In this document: one piece after another, positions 42,282-53,100 of the stretch
Numbering within the stretch: the stretch's first letter is position 1
Layout of the letters: every line of letters starts with the position of its first letter
Assembly: GCA_965276955.1 (NCBI GenBank)
Contig: CBDIBP010000046.1
Span: 1 to 64,000, forward strand
Direction: 5' to 3'
Source: JABDEZ01 sp965276955
GTDB taxonomy: Bacteria > Bacteroidota > Bacteroidia > Chitinophagales > Chitinophagaceae
Length of the DNA: 64,000 nucleotides
Made by a program: the position numbers and the translations under genes
Notes under the pieces: generated by a model
The model's database searches: none
Told to the model about the DNA's origin: nothing
Seen by the model: the letters and a program-made list of their open reading frames with translations, nothing else

Positions 42282-43859
42282 ATGCAACAGGAGTCTTTAA
42301 TTGAGTACGGCAGCAGGCGGGTGATCATTACGATCACAGCTATTATCTGCGCCCTGCTTGAGATCGTGGATTCGACGATAGTGAATGTGGCGCTGAACGA
42401 TATGAAGGGTAACCTGGGGGCCACTTTGAATGAGGTGGGTTGGGTAATTACAGCATACGCCATAGGTAATGTGATCATCGTTCCTATGACCTCATGGTTA
42501 TCTCAGCAGTTTGGTCGGCGCAATTACTTTGCGTTCTCTATCATGATATTCACTTTGTTCTCTTTTTTATGTGGTAACGCGCATGATATCTGGACACTGG
42601 TATTCTTCCGCTTCGTGCAGGGGCTTGGTGGTGGTGCATTGCTGGTTACATCTCAAACGATCATCACAGAAAGCTACCCACCTGAAAAACGAGGTACAGC
42701 ACAGGCTATATATGGTCTTGGTGTTATCATAGGCCCCACATTAGGCCCACCCTTGGGTGGTTATATTGTAGAGAATTTCTCTTGGCCTTATATATTTTAC
42801 ATCAACATACCTATTGGTATCATAGCTACCATACTTACCATTCTGTATGTAAGGAGCCCTAAATATGGCGAAAAGAAAGCAGCGAAGGATATCGACTGGT
42901 TGGGTATCGGTTTGCTTGCTACCTGGGTAGGTTCGCTCCAATATGTATTAGAACGCGGGCAGGAAGATGATTGGTTCGCAAGCCCTGTTATCACCACGCT
43001 GGGTGTTACATTTGTATTTGGTCTGTTCTTCTTTATATGGCGGGAGCTTACCACAAAGAACCCGATCGTGGAACTTAGGGTGTTAAAGAACGGTAACCTT
43101 CGTATAGGCACTGTTCTATCCTTCATAATGGGCTTTGGGCTATATGGATCAACATTTATAATACCGCTATACACACAAAGTACCTTAGGGTGGACCGCCC
43201 AGCAGTCTGGTGCGTTAATGATACCAGCAGCGCTTACTACGGCATTCATGATGCCTATCATTGGTCAGCTACTGCAAAGAGGTGCACCTAAACAGATATT
43301 GGTTGCACTGGGAATGGTCTTGTTCTTTGGCTATAGCTTCTGGGGATATAAGATACTTACGCCCGATACTGGTAAGGATGCTTTCTTCTGGATGCTGATA
43401 CTGCGCGGGTTCGGAATGGGTATGCTCTTCATACCGATAACCACACTGGCGCTATCCTCCTTAAAAGGCCAGCAGATAGGCCAGGGCGCAGCCTTTACGG
43501 GTATGATGCGTCAATTGGGAGGTTCGTTTGGCATCGCGCTCATCACTACATTCATGGCGCGCCAGAACATGGTGCACCGTAACGACCTGGTGACCAGGCT
43601 GGATGTGAATAGTGCGCTGGTACAACAACGTATAGCAGGCAGCCAGCAAAATTTTATGGCCCATGGCCAGCCAGCCGACCAAGCCCTAAGAACAGCATAT
43701 ACAACGCTCGATTTTGCTGTTAATAAACAAGCGCAGATACTGTCTTACATGGATGTGTTCTTGTACCTCGGCCTTATGTTCCTGGTATGCGTACCTTTTG
43801 TACTGATGGTAAAGGACGGTAAAAAACAGAAGATTGACCTTAGTGAGGCAATGCACTAA
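42282..43859 (+). CDS. emrB: EmrB-like DHA2-family MFS drug/proton antiporter
   Basis: 525 residues with about 14 transmembrane segments, the DHA2 number. Motif A-like GQQFGRRNYF (loop 2-3), the conserved DSTIVNVAL in TM1 and motif C-like GPTLGPPLGG in TM5 mark the EmrB/QacA group. It exports toxic compounds at the expense of the proton gradient. A 129-base gap with no hairpin separates it from emrA, so it may still be in the same operon; a strong terminator follows. Confidence 0.95.
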   Translation: MQQESLIEYGSRRVIITITAIICALLEIVDSTIVNVALNDMKGNLGATLNEVGWVITAYAIGNVIIVPMTSWLSQQFGRRNYFAFSIMIFTLFSFLCGNAHDIWTLVFFRFVQGLGGGALLVTSQTIITESYPPEKRGTAQAIYGLGVIIGPTLGPPLGGYIVENFSWPYIFYINIPIGIIATILTILYVRSPKYGEKKAAKDIDWLGIGLLATWVGSLQYVLERGQEDDWFASPVITTLGVTFVFGLFFFIWRELTTKNPIVELRVLKNGNLRIGTVLSFIMGFGLYGSTFIIPLYTQSTLGWTAQQSGALMIPAALTTAFMMPIIGQLLQRGAPKQILVALGMVLFFGYSFWGYKILTPDTGKDAFFWMLILRGFGMGMLFIPITTLALSSLKGQQIGQGAAFTGMMRQLGGSFGIALITTFMARQNMVHRNDLVTRLDVNSALVQQRIAGSQQNFMAHGQPADQALRTAYTTLDFAVNKQAQILSYMDVFLYLGLMFLVCVPFVLMVKDGKKQKIDLSEAMH

Positions 43860-43880
43860 CTATATTTTGTTATAATGTTT

Positions 43881-43911
43881 AAAGATCCGCTTCGGTAGGA
43901 AGCGGATCTTT
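43881..43911 (+). terminator. Terminator of the efflux operon
   Basis: Perfect 13-bp stem (43881-43893 with 43899-43911), 5-base loop, with the T-run beginning inside the stem (TTTTTATTTGG). Confidence 0.9.
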
Positions 43912-44220
43912 TTATTTGGACCTCATCATAGATGACTATTGCTGCTCCAGTCGGTCCGATGTTAAATAAAGATGCCCAATGGCAATGTAGCATACCTACT
44001 ACTTAATTTAAAGACCAATGATACATGGATAACTATAGTGATGATCATCACTGTACAAACTAATACGACGACGATAGTTATACGATTAGGTTCAGACCTA
44101 TCTCTTAACCCTTTAAATGGGTTCTGGTTGACAATTCAATAGATCGCTGCAATACAAACTTGGCTATGCAGGAACGCTATATTATCACCCGGCAACAGAT
44201 CCATATCAGCTTTTAGCGAA
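43912..44220. other. Intergenic region, nothing recognised
   Basis: About 310 bases between the efflux operon terminator and the terminator of the convergent surface-protein gene. No coding frame, tRNA or repeat was seen. Confidence 0.5.
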
Positions 44221-44257
44221 AATAACAATGGGACACAAATTGTGTCCCATTGTTATT
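44221..44257 (-). terminator. Terminator of the LamG/Ig surface protein gene
   Basis: A perfect 18-bp inverted repeat (44221-44238 with 44240-44257), practically a full palindrome. On the minus strand it follows the stop at 44276 by 18 bases; the last paired bases are TTGTTATT followed by TTCGC. Confidence 0.8.
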
Positions 44258-44275
44258 ACTGGTATAGTGAATCTA

Positions 44276-47200
44276 TTATTCTTTAATGATCGTAAGCCTG
44301 TCTATAAAATATCCACCTTTATCATCTACCAGGTGCAGCATATACACACCAGCAGGAAGGTTCAGGTCAATTTTTGTTTTATTGCCAGAGAAGCCTGCTG
44401 GTCTGCTCCACATCTTCTTGCCGCCCATATCATATATTTCCACCACAGCTTTTTCTATGTTTGCCGGTGCTTCTATAGTTATTCCCGTTTGTGCAGGATT
44501 GGGGTACAATTTATAGTCGCTGCTCGATGCACTTACACCATTCACCCCAAGGCTTATCATGTTGGTAACCAAGGTATCAGGGTTGGTACAATCGCAACTG
44601 CTGTGTACGTACAAGCTCACCTTATCTCCGCTATTGAAACTTGCGGTCTCATAAGAACTGCCGGTAGCACCGGCAATATTAACGCCATTCAGGCGCCACT
44701 GGAAAGTAAGGCAGTTACTGGTACCCACCACTATAGCAGTAAATGTTACCTGGCGTCCGGGAATGTACGTTGTAGGGTTTGCGGTAATGTATATTGCTGG
44801 CAGGTGCGCTACTTTCACATGCATCTTTATGGCATTGCTCATGGCTGTGTTAACTGCCTGGCATACACCGTTAGCTGTTATACTGCAAGATACCCAGTCC
44901 CCGTCATTAAGCGATGTAGTAGCAAACGTGCTGCTATTTGCCCCGGTAGGTATGTTATTTACCTTCCAGTTATATACCGGCCCTCCGCCTGTATTAGTAG
45001 CGGTCGATGTAAAAGAGGCTACCCCACCCCCGCCACACACAGTGTCACTGAGGGCATGTATCGTTATTGTAGGTACTCCTGTCAGTGCATTCACAATTAC
45101 CGGCACAGCCAGTGTTGTGGTGCAGCTTCCCAGCGAAGCCACCAGGTTATATGTACCAGATGCTGTGGCGCTTATATTATTGATTGTCGGGTTCTGTGCC
45201 CCGCTGCTATAGCCTGCAGGGCCATTCCAGGTGTAGGTCACGGTAGCTGGCGTCACTGTAGAAGTAAGCTGCAATGTGCTGCCTGCACAAATCGGGCTAT
45301 TGCTGCTTGCAGTACCTGTTGGTATCGGGTTCACTACTACCGTAGTGGTTCCTGTGGTGCTGCAGCCATTAAGGGTGGCCTTAGCAGTATAGACACCTGC
45401 TGCCCCCAGCGGTGTATTAGTTATCGTTGGGTTCTGTAAAGCCGACGTATATCCATTAGGGCCGGTCCAGCTATAGCTTACACCTATGTTGCTTATGGCG
45501 GTCAGGTTCAGCGGTGCTGCTGCGCATACCGGGCTGTTACTGCTTGTTGTAGGCACAATTGGCAAGGGCTTTATTACTACCGTCAATGTATCGTACACAG
45601 TGCAACCACTATAGGTAACTGCCAGGTCATACTTGCCTGCGTTGGCGGCTGTAGCACCTGTAATATTAAAATTTTGCAATGTACCGGTATATGCTGCTGG
45701 TCCTGTCCAGCTATAGCTTACACCCGGTGTAGCAGAGGTGGACATTATTTTTAGTGTATCTCCTGTACATATAGGGCCGTTGCTACTATAGCTAACCCCG
45801 GTCGGCGATGGATTCACTACTACATGTGTGCTATCCGATGCATGACAACCATTAAGAGTAGCTTTTACGGAGTAGTAACCGGAATCTGTTACCCCCACTG
45901 TGCGGGTAGCGGTCTGGGTGGTGGCAGTAAAGCTATTCGGGCCATTCCAGCTATAGGTAGCCCCGGTGGTAGCCACCGGCGTCAATGAAAGGTTATACCC
46001 TGCACATACCGGACTATTGCTGCTTATGGTTGGTTTAGCTGGTAGTGGATTGATGACCACGGCCATAGTATCATGTACCGTGCAGCTACCCAGGCCTACC
46101 GTCAGGTAGTAATTGCCCGCACTGGCAGCAGTAGTGTGTATCTTAAAGTTCTGCTGAAGGCTGCTGAAGCTATTAGGTCCCGTCCAGCTATAGCTTACAC
46201 CTGGCGTCGCATTATTAGAAGTTACCTTGAGTGTATCTCCTGCACATACTGGGCTGTTGCTGCCGTAAATGACCCCAAGAGGGGCGGGATATACCACCAC
46301 ATGTGTAGTATCTGAATTACTACAGCCATTCAGTGTAGCGGTCACATAGTAGTAGCCTGAATCACTGATCATTACAGTACGTGTAGCGTTCTGCGTAGTA
46401 GCAGTATATCCTGTAGCACCTGTCCAGCTATAAGTGGCTCCTGTGGTAGCCACCGGTGTCAGGGTCAGGGTATTGCCAGCACATATAGGACTATTGCTGC
46501 TTATTGTTGGCTTCGTAGGCAGTGGTTTCACTACCACATTTATCGTATCCAGCACTATGCAACTACCTAAACTTGCAGTAAGATAATACTTGCCTGCAGT
46601 TGCCGGGGTGCTATTAAGTATATTAAAATTCTGCTGGGTAGTACTGAAACTGTTAGGTCCTGTCCAGCCATAGTTAACACCTGCGGTTGTATTATTAGCT
46701 GTTACCTTAAGCGTATCTTTTATGCATATCGGGCTATTGCTTCCGTAGGTCACACCCAGTGGTGCCGGGTTCACAACTACGTGTGCCGTATCCCTGTTGC
46801 TGCAACCATTTACTGTGGCAGTAACTACATAATATCCTGAATCGGAAGTGGTCACAGTACGGGTAGCATTTTTTATGGCTGAGGTATATCCTGTAGGGCC
46901 CGTCCAACTGTAAGTAGCACCAGTTATAGTAACAGGTGTAAAGGCAAGCGTAGTACCTGCACATACCGGGCTATTGCTGGTAATAGTTGGCTTCACAGGT
47001 GTCGGGGTCACCGTTATTGCTGCCGGGTATATGGATGTACACCCATTCTTACTGGCTGTAAGCTGGTAGGTTCCCGCATTAGCTGTTGTTGCGTGTAGTA
47101 TAGATACATTTTGACTGGTACTGCTATAGCTATTAGGGCCACTCCAGCTATAAGTGCTGCCAGGGGTAATGGTTGTGGTGATACTGATGCTATCGCCAAC

Positions 47201-48775
47201 GCAAACCTGGTTGTTAAAACTTCCGGTTATCACTGGTCCTGCATTAATTACCACGTTTGTACTGTCCTTCGTACGACAACCATTAGTAGCTGTTACGGTA
47301 ACATAATATCTGCCACTATCTGCTATCGGTGCAAAGTTTATAAATGGTGATTGTATGGTTGACGTGAAATTATTAGGCCCGGTCCAGCTATAGCTTACAC
47401 CTGTAGTAGTAGTTGAGGTAGAAAGGCCAACCGTATTCCCTGAGCATATAGGGCTCGTATTGGTAGTGGTCAGTGTAGTTGGTCCTGCACCTACAACCGC
47501 TGATATGGTGTCGCGCTCCACGCAAGCTCCATATGTAACAATTAGTGCGTACCTGCCAGAATTAGTAAGCGTTGCATTAGGCACCGTACGATTTTGTTGG
47601 GTAGTTATGTTGCCAGTGTTGGGGTCTGTCCACTGGTATGTAGCACCCGAAACATTACTTGCCGTTAGCTTCAGCGTATCGCCCACACATACTGGCGAAT
47701 TATTTGAAAAGGTAGTTTGAGGCAGGTTAGTGATGTGCAGGTTAATGGAATTAGGTAAAGACGTATCAATTGGTGAACTTGACAATATACGCACGCGGTA
47801 ACCATTTCCTGTAGGTGTGCCTGCAGGTATTGTACAAGCTATGGTTCCGGCGTTAACTGATGCCAAAATACCTATATTAATTGGCGTTGAAAAACTGCCA
47901 CTGGCGTTAGATAACTGTGCTGTGAAAACATTGCTTGTGTTATAAGCTCCAACTTTAGTATATGGCAAGTTTAAAGCCGCACCTGCGCATTTGTTAGTAT
48001 CTGTGAACGGCTGGGTAATGGTAATGCTATTGGCACTGCAATTAGCATAAAGTGCCGTACTAGACAATACACCTTTCCATATAGATAAGTTGTCGATAGC
48101 ACCATTAAGCCAATACGGAAATGCAGTCCCACCTCCCGGATAATAACCAAAAATAAGGGGTGGTTGAATACTTGCATTACTAAAATTATATTGGTTGGTC
48201 CAACCTGTAGAGTCTACTAAAATACCATTAACATACACCTTAAGGTAGTTGCCGTCGTACGTAACAGCATGGCAGTACCATACACCTGCCTGTATGTAGT
48301 TAGCATTGTGAAGCGACGCTCCCGTAGGATAGCCAGCTACACCAGGAGTAAATTCATTGAAGTTTGGGCTGGCTATCGCACAACTATTATCATATGTGTT
48401 GTCATTTAATGCCATACACATAAAATTCCCGGTTTGGAAAGTACCTCTCGTTACAATATTTTCCTGTTGGCAAGTATTAGAATTGAACCCATCTATCCTA
48501 ATTAAAGCCTGTATGGTCCACGTACTAAGATTTAATATGCTATCAAAAGGAACATCAATGTGCGAACTTGTTCCATTGAATAGATATGCGGTATTAGCGA
48601 TCCCCCCCTGCCCTGCTGTTAACGTCGCATTATAAACAGTACCATTCAGGCCATGTCCTGACCCATCATTTGCGTTACCATTAAAATTCCACGAGCCAAT
48701 AAGTGTTGGGGCTTGGCCAAAAACAGCAATAGGTAAAAGTGCTATTGTAATAAATAGTAGTAGGGTTCTCATCAT
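44276..48775 (-). CDS. Giant LamG/Ig-repeat surface protein with T9SS C-terminal domain
   Basis: 1499 residues. Signal peptide to VFGQ (21). Residues ~25-240 form a LamG/concanavalin-like domain (LIGSWNFNGNANDGSGHG, LNGAIDNLSIWKGVLS). Next come about eleven Ig/PKD-like units of ~80 residues, most starting SNSPxCAGxTL with a central YSWTGP. In the middle they alternate between an A type (KPTISSNSP) and a B type (GVxYGSNSP), so the duplicated unit was a pair of ~160 residues. The last ~75 residues (YKLYPNPA to RLTIIKE) are a type A sorting domain for type IX secretion. Likely a cell-surface adhesin or matrix protein. A -7 element TATTTTTG (48802-48809, minus) precedes it. Confidence 0.93.
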   Translation of the reverse strand: MMRTLLLFITIALLPIAVFGQAPTLIGSWNFNGNANDGSGHGLNGTVYNATLTAGQGGIANTAYLFNGTSSHIDVPFDSILNLSTWTIQALIRIDGFNSNTCQQENIVTRGTFQTGNFMCMALNDNTYDNSCAIASPNFNEFTPGVAGYPTGASLHNANYIQAGVWYCHAVTYDGNYLKVYVNGILVDSTGWTNQYNFSNASIQPPLIFGYYPGGGTAFPYWLNGAIDNLSIWKGVLSSTALYANCSANSITITQPFTDTNKCAGAALNLPYTKVGAYNTSNVFTAQLSNASGSFSTPINIGILASVNAGTIACTIPAGTPTGNGYRVRILSSSPIDTSLPNSINLHITNLPQTTFSNNSPVCVGDTLKLTASNVSGATYQWTDPNTGNITTQQNRTVPNATLTNSGRYALIVTYGACVERDTISAVVGAGPTTLTTTNTSPICSGNTVGLSTSTTTTGVSYSWTGPNNFTSTIQSPFINFAPIADSGRYYVTVTATNGCRTKDSTNVVINAGPVITGSFNNQVCVGDSISITTTITPGSTYSWSGPNSYSSTSQNVSILHATTANAGTYQLTASKNGCTSIYPAAITVTPTPVKPTITSNSPVCAGTTLAFTPVTITGATYSWTGPTGYTSAIKNATRTVTTSDSGYYVVTATVNGCSNRDTAHVVVNPAPLGVTYGSNSPICIKDTLKVTANNTTAGVNYGWTGPNSFSTTQQNFNILNSTPATAGKYYLTASLGSCIVLDTINVVVKPLPTKPTISSNSPICAGNTLTLTPVATTGATYSWTGATGYTATTQNATRTVMISDSGYYYVTATLNGCSNSDTTHVVVYPAPLGVIYGSNSPVCAGDTLKVTSNNATPGVSYSWTGPNSFSSLQQNFKIHTTAASAGNYYLTVGLGSCTVHDTMAVVINPLPAKPTISSNSPVCAGYNLSLTPVATTGATYSWNGPNSFTATTQTATRTVGVTDSGYYSVKATLNGCHASDSTHVVVNPSPTGVSYSSNGPICTGDTLKIMSTSATPGVSYSWTGPAAYTGTLQNFNITGATAANAGKYDLAVTYSGCTVYDTLTVVIKPLPIVPTTSSNSPVCAAAPLNLTAISNIGVSYSWTGPNGYTSALQNPTITNTPLGAAGVYTAKATLNGCSTTGTTTVVVNPIPTGTASSNSPICAGSTLQLTSTVTPATVTYTWNGPAGYSSGAQNPTINNISATASGTYNLVASLGSCTTTLAVPVIVNALTGVPTITIHALSDTVCGGGGVASFTSTATNTGGGPVYNWKVNNIPTGANSSTFATTSLNDGDWVSCSITANGVCQAVNTAMSNAIKMHVKVAHLPAIYITANPTTYIPGRQVTFTAIVVGTSNCLTFQWRLNGVNIAGATGSSYETASFNSGDKVSLYVHSSCDCTNPDTLVTNMISLGVNGVSASSSDYKLYPNPAQTGITIEAPANIEKAVVEIYDMGGKKMWSRPAGFSGNKTKIDLNLPAGVYMLHLVDDKGGYFIDRLTIIKE

Positions 48776-48915
48776 ACGAAGATTTAGGGATTCAGTTTTT
48801 TCAAAAATAAATGTATTTTATGCAATACTAAAATATCTTTTCATAATATCTTGACCTATGATTAACATACCATTGATGAATATATCATTGTGTATACGGC
48901 AACAGGTATAAAATA

Positions 48916-48947
48916 AAAGAACGAGATCTTTGCAGGTCTCGTTCTTT
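48916..48947 (-). terminator. Terminator of the ileS-dksA-like operon
   Basis: Perfect 11-bp stem (48916-48926 with 48937-48947) with a 10-base loop, followed on the minus strand by TTTTATTTTAT. It lies about 20 bases after the stop at 48967. Confidence 0.85.
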
Positions 48948-48966
48948 CTGTTATCATGCAGGTCTT

Positions 48967-50130
48967 TTATTTTCCGGTCATATATTTTTTAGCTTCAATA
49001 CTTAGTGTAGCATGTGGTACTGCACGCAGGCGAGCCTTATCTATCAGCTTGCCTGTTACGCGGCATATACCATAAGTTTTGTTCTCTATCCGTATCATCG
49101 CTTTTTCCAGGTGGTTGATGAACTGTATCTGGCGGCTGGCAAGCTGAGCCAACTGTTCACGCTCCATAGCGCCACTTCCATCTTCCATGTTCATATAGCG
49201 GTTCTCAGTATCTTCAGTACCGGCTTCATCCTTGCGGGTTATCAGGCCTTGCAGATATAGCAACTCTTTACGGGCGCTTTCCAGTCTGCTGGTTATCAAT
49301 TCCCTGAATTCTGTAAGCTCTTCATCACTATAACGATACACTGGACCTTGCTGGTGTACAGGTTCATCCAATATCGACCTGTTAAAATCAGGCTGATAGT
49401 TTATCATGGTGCGGCTATCGTTCCCTGTTTTTGTTTTGGTTTCCAGTCTGCGGTGGGCCACAATTATCGTTGGTTTCTTTTCTTCACGCACGGCCCTTGG
49501 GGTCACTGTAGGTATTGGCGCAGGTAATGGGCGGCCGGTTACCGAAGTAGTTATCGTTTTCACGGTCTTTACTACTTTTTTAGACGCACTTTTGCTTTTC
49601 GGTTTTATTTCTGGTGCTGCAGCTACTGGCTTTTTAGCTTCCACTACAGGTGTCTTTGGCGCTACTACTGATGGCTTTTTCACTTCAGCCACCGCTTTTG
49701 CAGCTACTGGTTTTGCTGCAGGCTTAGCAACTACCGCTTTCGCTGGGGCTGCTTTTTTTGCAGGCTCTGCCTTTGCGGCAACCACTGCTTTTTTAACTAC
49801 TTTGGTTGCTTCAGCAGCTTTTTTCACTGGTGCGGCTTTGGTAGGAGGTGTCTTGGTTGTTGTATTTTTCACAGTTGATGAATGTTTTTTTATAGCTTTT
49901 TTATTAACAGGGACAGGTGCTGCTTTTTTACTTACAGGCGCCTTTACATTTTTGGTGGGTACAGCGCTCTTTTTTGCGGGGGCTGCTTTTACGCTTCCTT
50001 TAGCCGCAGGTTTCCCCTTGGCAGCAGGTATCACTTTTTTTTCACTCTTTGCGGCTACAGCTTTTTTTGCTGGTGCTGTAGGTTTTGCACTTTTTACTGC
50101 CTTGGCAGCCACTTTCTTTTTAGTAGCCAT
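48967..50130 (-). CDS. DksA/TraR-like protein with long histone-H1-like N-terminal arm
   Basis: 387 residues. Residues 1 to ~235 are a low-complexity Lys/Ala/Pro/Val arm (repeats of AKKA, APAKK, PAAK) resembling histone H1 tails. Residues ~265-387 are a DksA-like coiled coil and C-terminal globule (YRYSDEELTEFRELI, then KTYGICRVTGKLI and RLRAVPHATLSIEAK). The four-Cys zinc finger is reduced to a single Cys, as seen in other Bacteroidota relatives. DksA proteins bind RNA polymerase; the arm could bind DNA or RNA. It starts four bases after ileS and is co-transcribed with it. Confidence 0.9.
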   Translation of the reverse strand: MATKKKVAAKAVKSAKPTAPAKKAVAAKSEKKVIPAAKGKPAAKGSVKAAPAKKSAVPTKNVKAPVSKKAAPVPVNKKAIKKHSSTVKNTTTKTPPTKAAPVKKAAEATKVVKKAVVAAKAEPAKKAAPAKAVVAKPAAKPVAAKAVAEVKKPSVVAPKTPVVEAKKPVAAAPEIKPKSKSASKKVVKTVKTITTSVTGRPLPAPIPTVTPRAVREEKKPTIIVAHRRLETKTKTGNDSRTMINYQPDFNRSILDEPVHQQGPVYRYSDEELTEFRELITSRLESARKELLYLQGLITRKDEAGTEDTENRYMNMEDGSGAMEREQLAQLASRQIQFINHLEKAMIRIENKTYGICRVTGKLIDKARLRAVPHATLSIEAKKYMTGK

Positions 50131-50134
50131 AGCT

Positions 50135-53100
50135 TTAAGAGCTTTTAAATATGAACACTTTTAAGGTTGCTTCATTTATCTCAATTTCAATGCCGTCCTC
50201 TATTTTAGGCATTAAATGTATGTTATCAGCTAAAATTTCCGCGCAAATATAATCGTTATAATTTATTATAGCTGTTTTTAATGGCTCATACTCTTCTATG
50301 TTCACTACTATCCGGTCTGTGAGCTCCAGGCCGTTGTCTTTACGTATGCGTTGTATGCGGTTCACCAGTTCGCGGGCATTACCTTCATCCTGCAGTTCGG
50401 TACTTACGGTCACATCCAGTGCCACGGTCAGTGTGCCGCTGTTAGCCACAGCCCATCCAGGTATGTCATCTGCTATTATATCTACATCTTCCACACCTAT
50501 TTGCACTGGTTCGCCGTCTACAGTAAGCATATATTGCTTTTCCTTTTCTAATATAGCTATGTCATGCTGCCCCATCTGTGATATTGCGGCTGCAACAGCC
50601 TTCATCCGATGCCCCATACGAGCACCAAGAGATTTAAAGTTGGGCTTTATCTTTTTGCTTATAAAGCCTTCAGTATCAGTCAGGTATTCTATTTCCTTTA
50701 CATTTACTTCACTCTTTATTAAGTCTGCTATTTTCTCTATCTGGTCCTGTACATGCTTTTCAGCTACAGGTATAAGTATCTTTTGCAGCGGCTGCCTTAC
50801 TTTTACATTTACCTTCTTCCGTATCGAGAGCACCAGCGAGCATACATCCTGCGCCAGTTGCATGCGCTCTTCCAGGTCTTTGTCTATGCAGGTGCTATCC
50901 GCAACCGGGTAGTCGCACAAGTGTATAGAATCTGCCTTATTCCTCTTCGTAACACTATTCAGGTTGTTGTGCAACCAATCTGCAAAGAAAGGGGCTATTG
51001 GCGCCATCAGCAGACTTAGTGTGTCCAGGCATTCGTACAGTGTCTGGTAAGCACATATTTTATCAAATTCATACTCCCCTTTCCAGAACCGGCGACGGCA
51101 CAAGCGCACGTACCAGTTGCTCAGGTGTTCATCCAAAAAGTATTCCATCGCCCTGCCCGCCTGGGTTGGCTCATAGTCATTCAGAGAAGCAGTAACATCT
51201 GCTACCAGAGATTGCAGGGACGATAATATCCAACGATCTATCTCCGGACGCGCAGATACCGGTATATATTTTTCTTTAAAAGTAAAACTGTCTACGTTGG
51301 CATACAGTGCAAAGAATTGATATGTATTATACAAAGTACCAAAATACTTGCGCTGCACTTCTTTTATCCCTTCCACATCAAATCGCAAACTATCCCACGG
51401 CGATGCATTAGTTATCAGGTACCAGCGTGTGGCATCTGCACTGTACTTCTCTATGGTGCTGAAAGGATCTATCACGTTCCCTACCCGCTTACTCATTTTG
51501 TTGCCATTCTTATCCAGCACCAGCCCGTTCGATACCACTGTTTTGTAGGCAACGTTATCGAACAGCATCACACCCAGTGCATGTAGCGTATAGAACCAAC
51601 CACGTGTCTGGTCCACACCTTCTGCTATAAAGTCTGCAGGGAAATTTTTATTCAGGTCATTTTTATGCTCGAACGGATAATGCAGCTGTGCATATGGCAT
51701 TGCTCCTGAGTCAAACCATACATCCACCAGATCAGGTTCTCGGTGCATGGCCTTTCCATGTGCCGATGCCAGCACTATATTATCAACATAAGGCTTATGC
51801 AGGTCCAGGTTTTCTCTGGTTATTTCCTGGTTTATGTTCAGCACTTTATTAGCATGTTCGGCCTCTTTTATTAGCTCATCTATGCTTCCTATGCACTTGG
51901 TCTCAGTACCATCTTCACTTACCCATACCGGCAGCGGAGTGCCCCAGTATCGGCTGCGGCTTAGGTTCCAGTCCACCATGTTCTCCAGCCAGTTGCCAAA
52001 ACGGCCTTCACCGGTGGCTTTGGGCTTCCAGTTTATGGTCTTGTTCAGTTCTATCATCCTGTCCTTAACTGCCGTGGTCCTTATGAACCATGCATCAAGC
52101 GGATAATATATTATAGGCTTATCAGTACGCCAGCAATGCGGATAAGTATGTTCATACTTCTCTACCTTAAAGGCGCGGCCTTCTATTTTCAGTTTTACAG
52201 CTATATCAACATCTACGTCTTTATACTCTGCATCATCTTTATAGTTCTTTACATAACGGCCGCTGAATTCGCCCAGGTAGTCTATGAACTTACCTTGCTT
52301 ATCCACCATCGTTAGTATACCTATGTTATTCTTGCGGCCTACTTTGTAGTCATCTGCACCAAAAGCTGGTGCCGTATGTACTATACCGGTACCGTCTTCT
52401 GTTGTTACAAAATCACCGGTTATTACGCGCCATGGGTCGCCACCTGCTACTTCACGGGTATTACCTTCAAAAGGTAATAGTTGTTTGTAGCGCAGCCCTT
52501 CCAGTTCTTTCCCGCTGTAGCTTGCCAGTATTTTCCAGGGGTGCACTTTGCTTTCGGCGGTGTATATATTAAAGTCACCTTCCTCAGCTTCTGCTTTAAA
52601 GTATTTGTGCACTAAGGCCTTAGCCAATATCACATTGGTAGGCTGGTGTGTATACGGGTTGTAGGTCTGTACCAGTACATAATCTATATTAGGCCCTACG
52701 GTCAGTCCCAGGTTCGATGGCAATGTCCATGGTGTGGTTGTCCACGCCATAAAGAAAACTTCCTTACCCTTTCCTTCATAAGGGGTACCCCACCATGCTT
52801 TTGCTGCGGTATCTATTATACTTACTGCCAGCGGGTTGGTGCCACCGTCCCGGTCCAGGTTGGTCGTCAACTCGAACATGGCGACCACTGTGGTATCCTT
52901 TACATCTTTGTAAGTACCCGGTTGGTTCAGCTCATGGCTGCTCAATCCAGTACCTGCAGCAGGGCTGTATGGTTGTATACTTACACTTTTGTATAAAAAG
53001 TCCTTCTCGTGCAGTTGCTTCAGCGCCCACCAAAGTGTTTCTATGTAGTTGTTATCAAAGGTCACATAGGGCGATTTCATATCCACCCAGTAACCCATTT

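Noticed and set aside
44228..45439. A 403-codon open frame on the plus strand
   Set aside because: It lies antisense to the repeat-rich T9SS surface protein and is a by-product of its Thr/Ser-rich codons; the translation is Cys/Tyr/His-rich with no domain.
44276..48775. Regular ~240-base periodicity as a possible CRISPR-like or satellite array
   Set aside because: The repeats are coding, in frame, and each unit has the Ig-like strand pattern; there are no unique spacers.
49406..50164. A 252-codon plus-strand frame resembling a hydrophobic membrane protein
   Set aside because: It is the antisense shadow of the Lys/Ala-rich arm of the DksA-like gene (reverse of Lys/Ala codons gives Phe/Ala/Gly runs).
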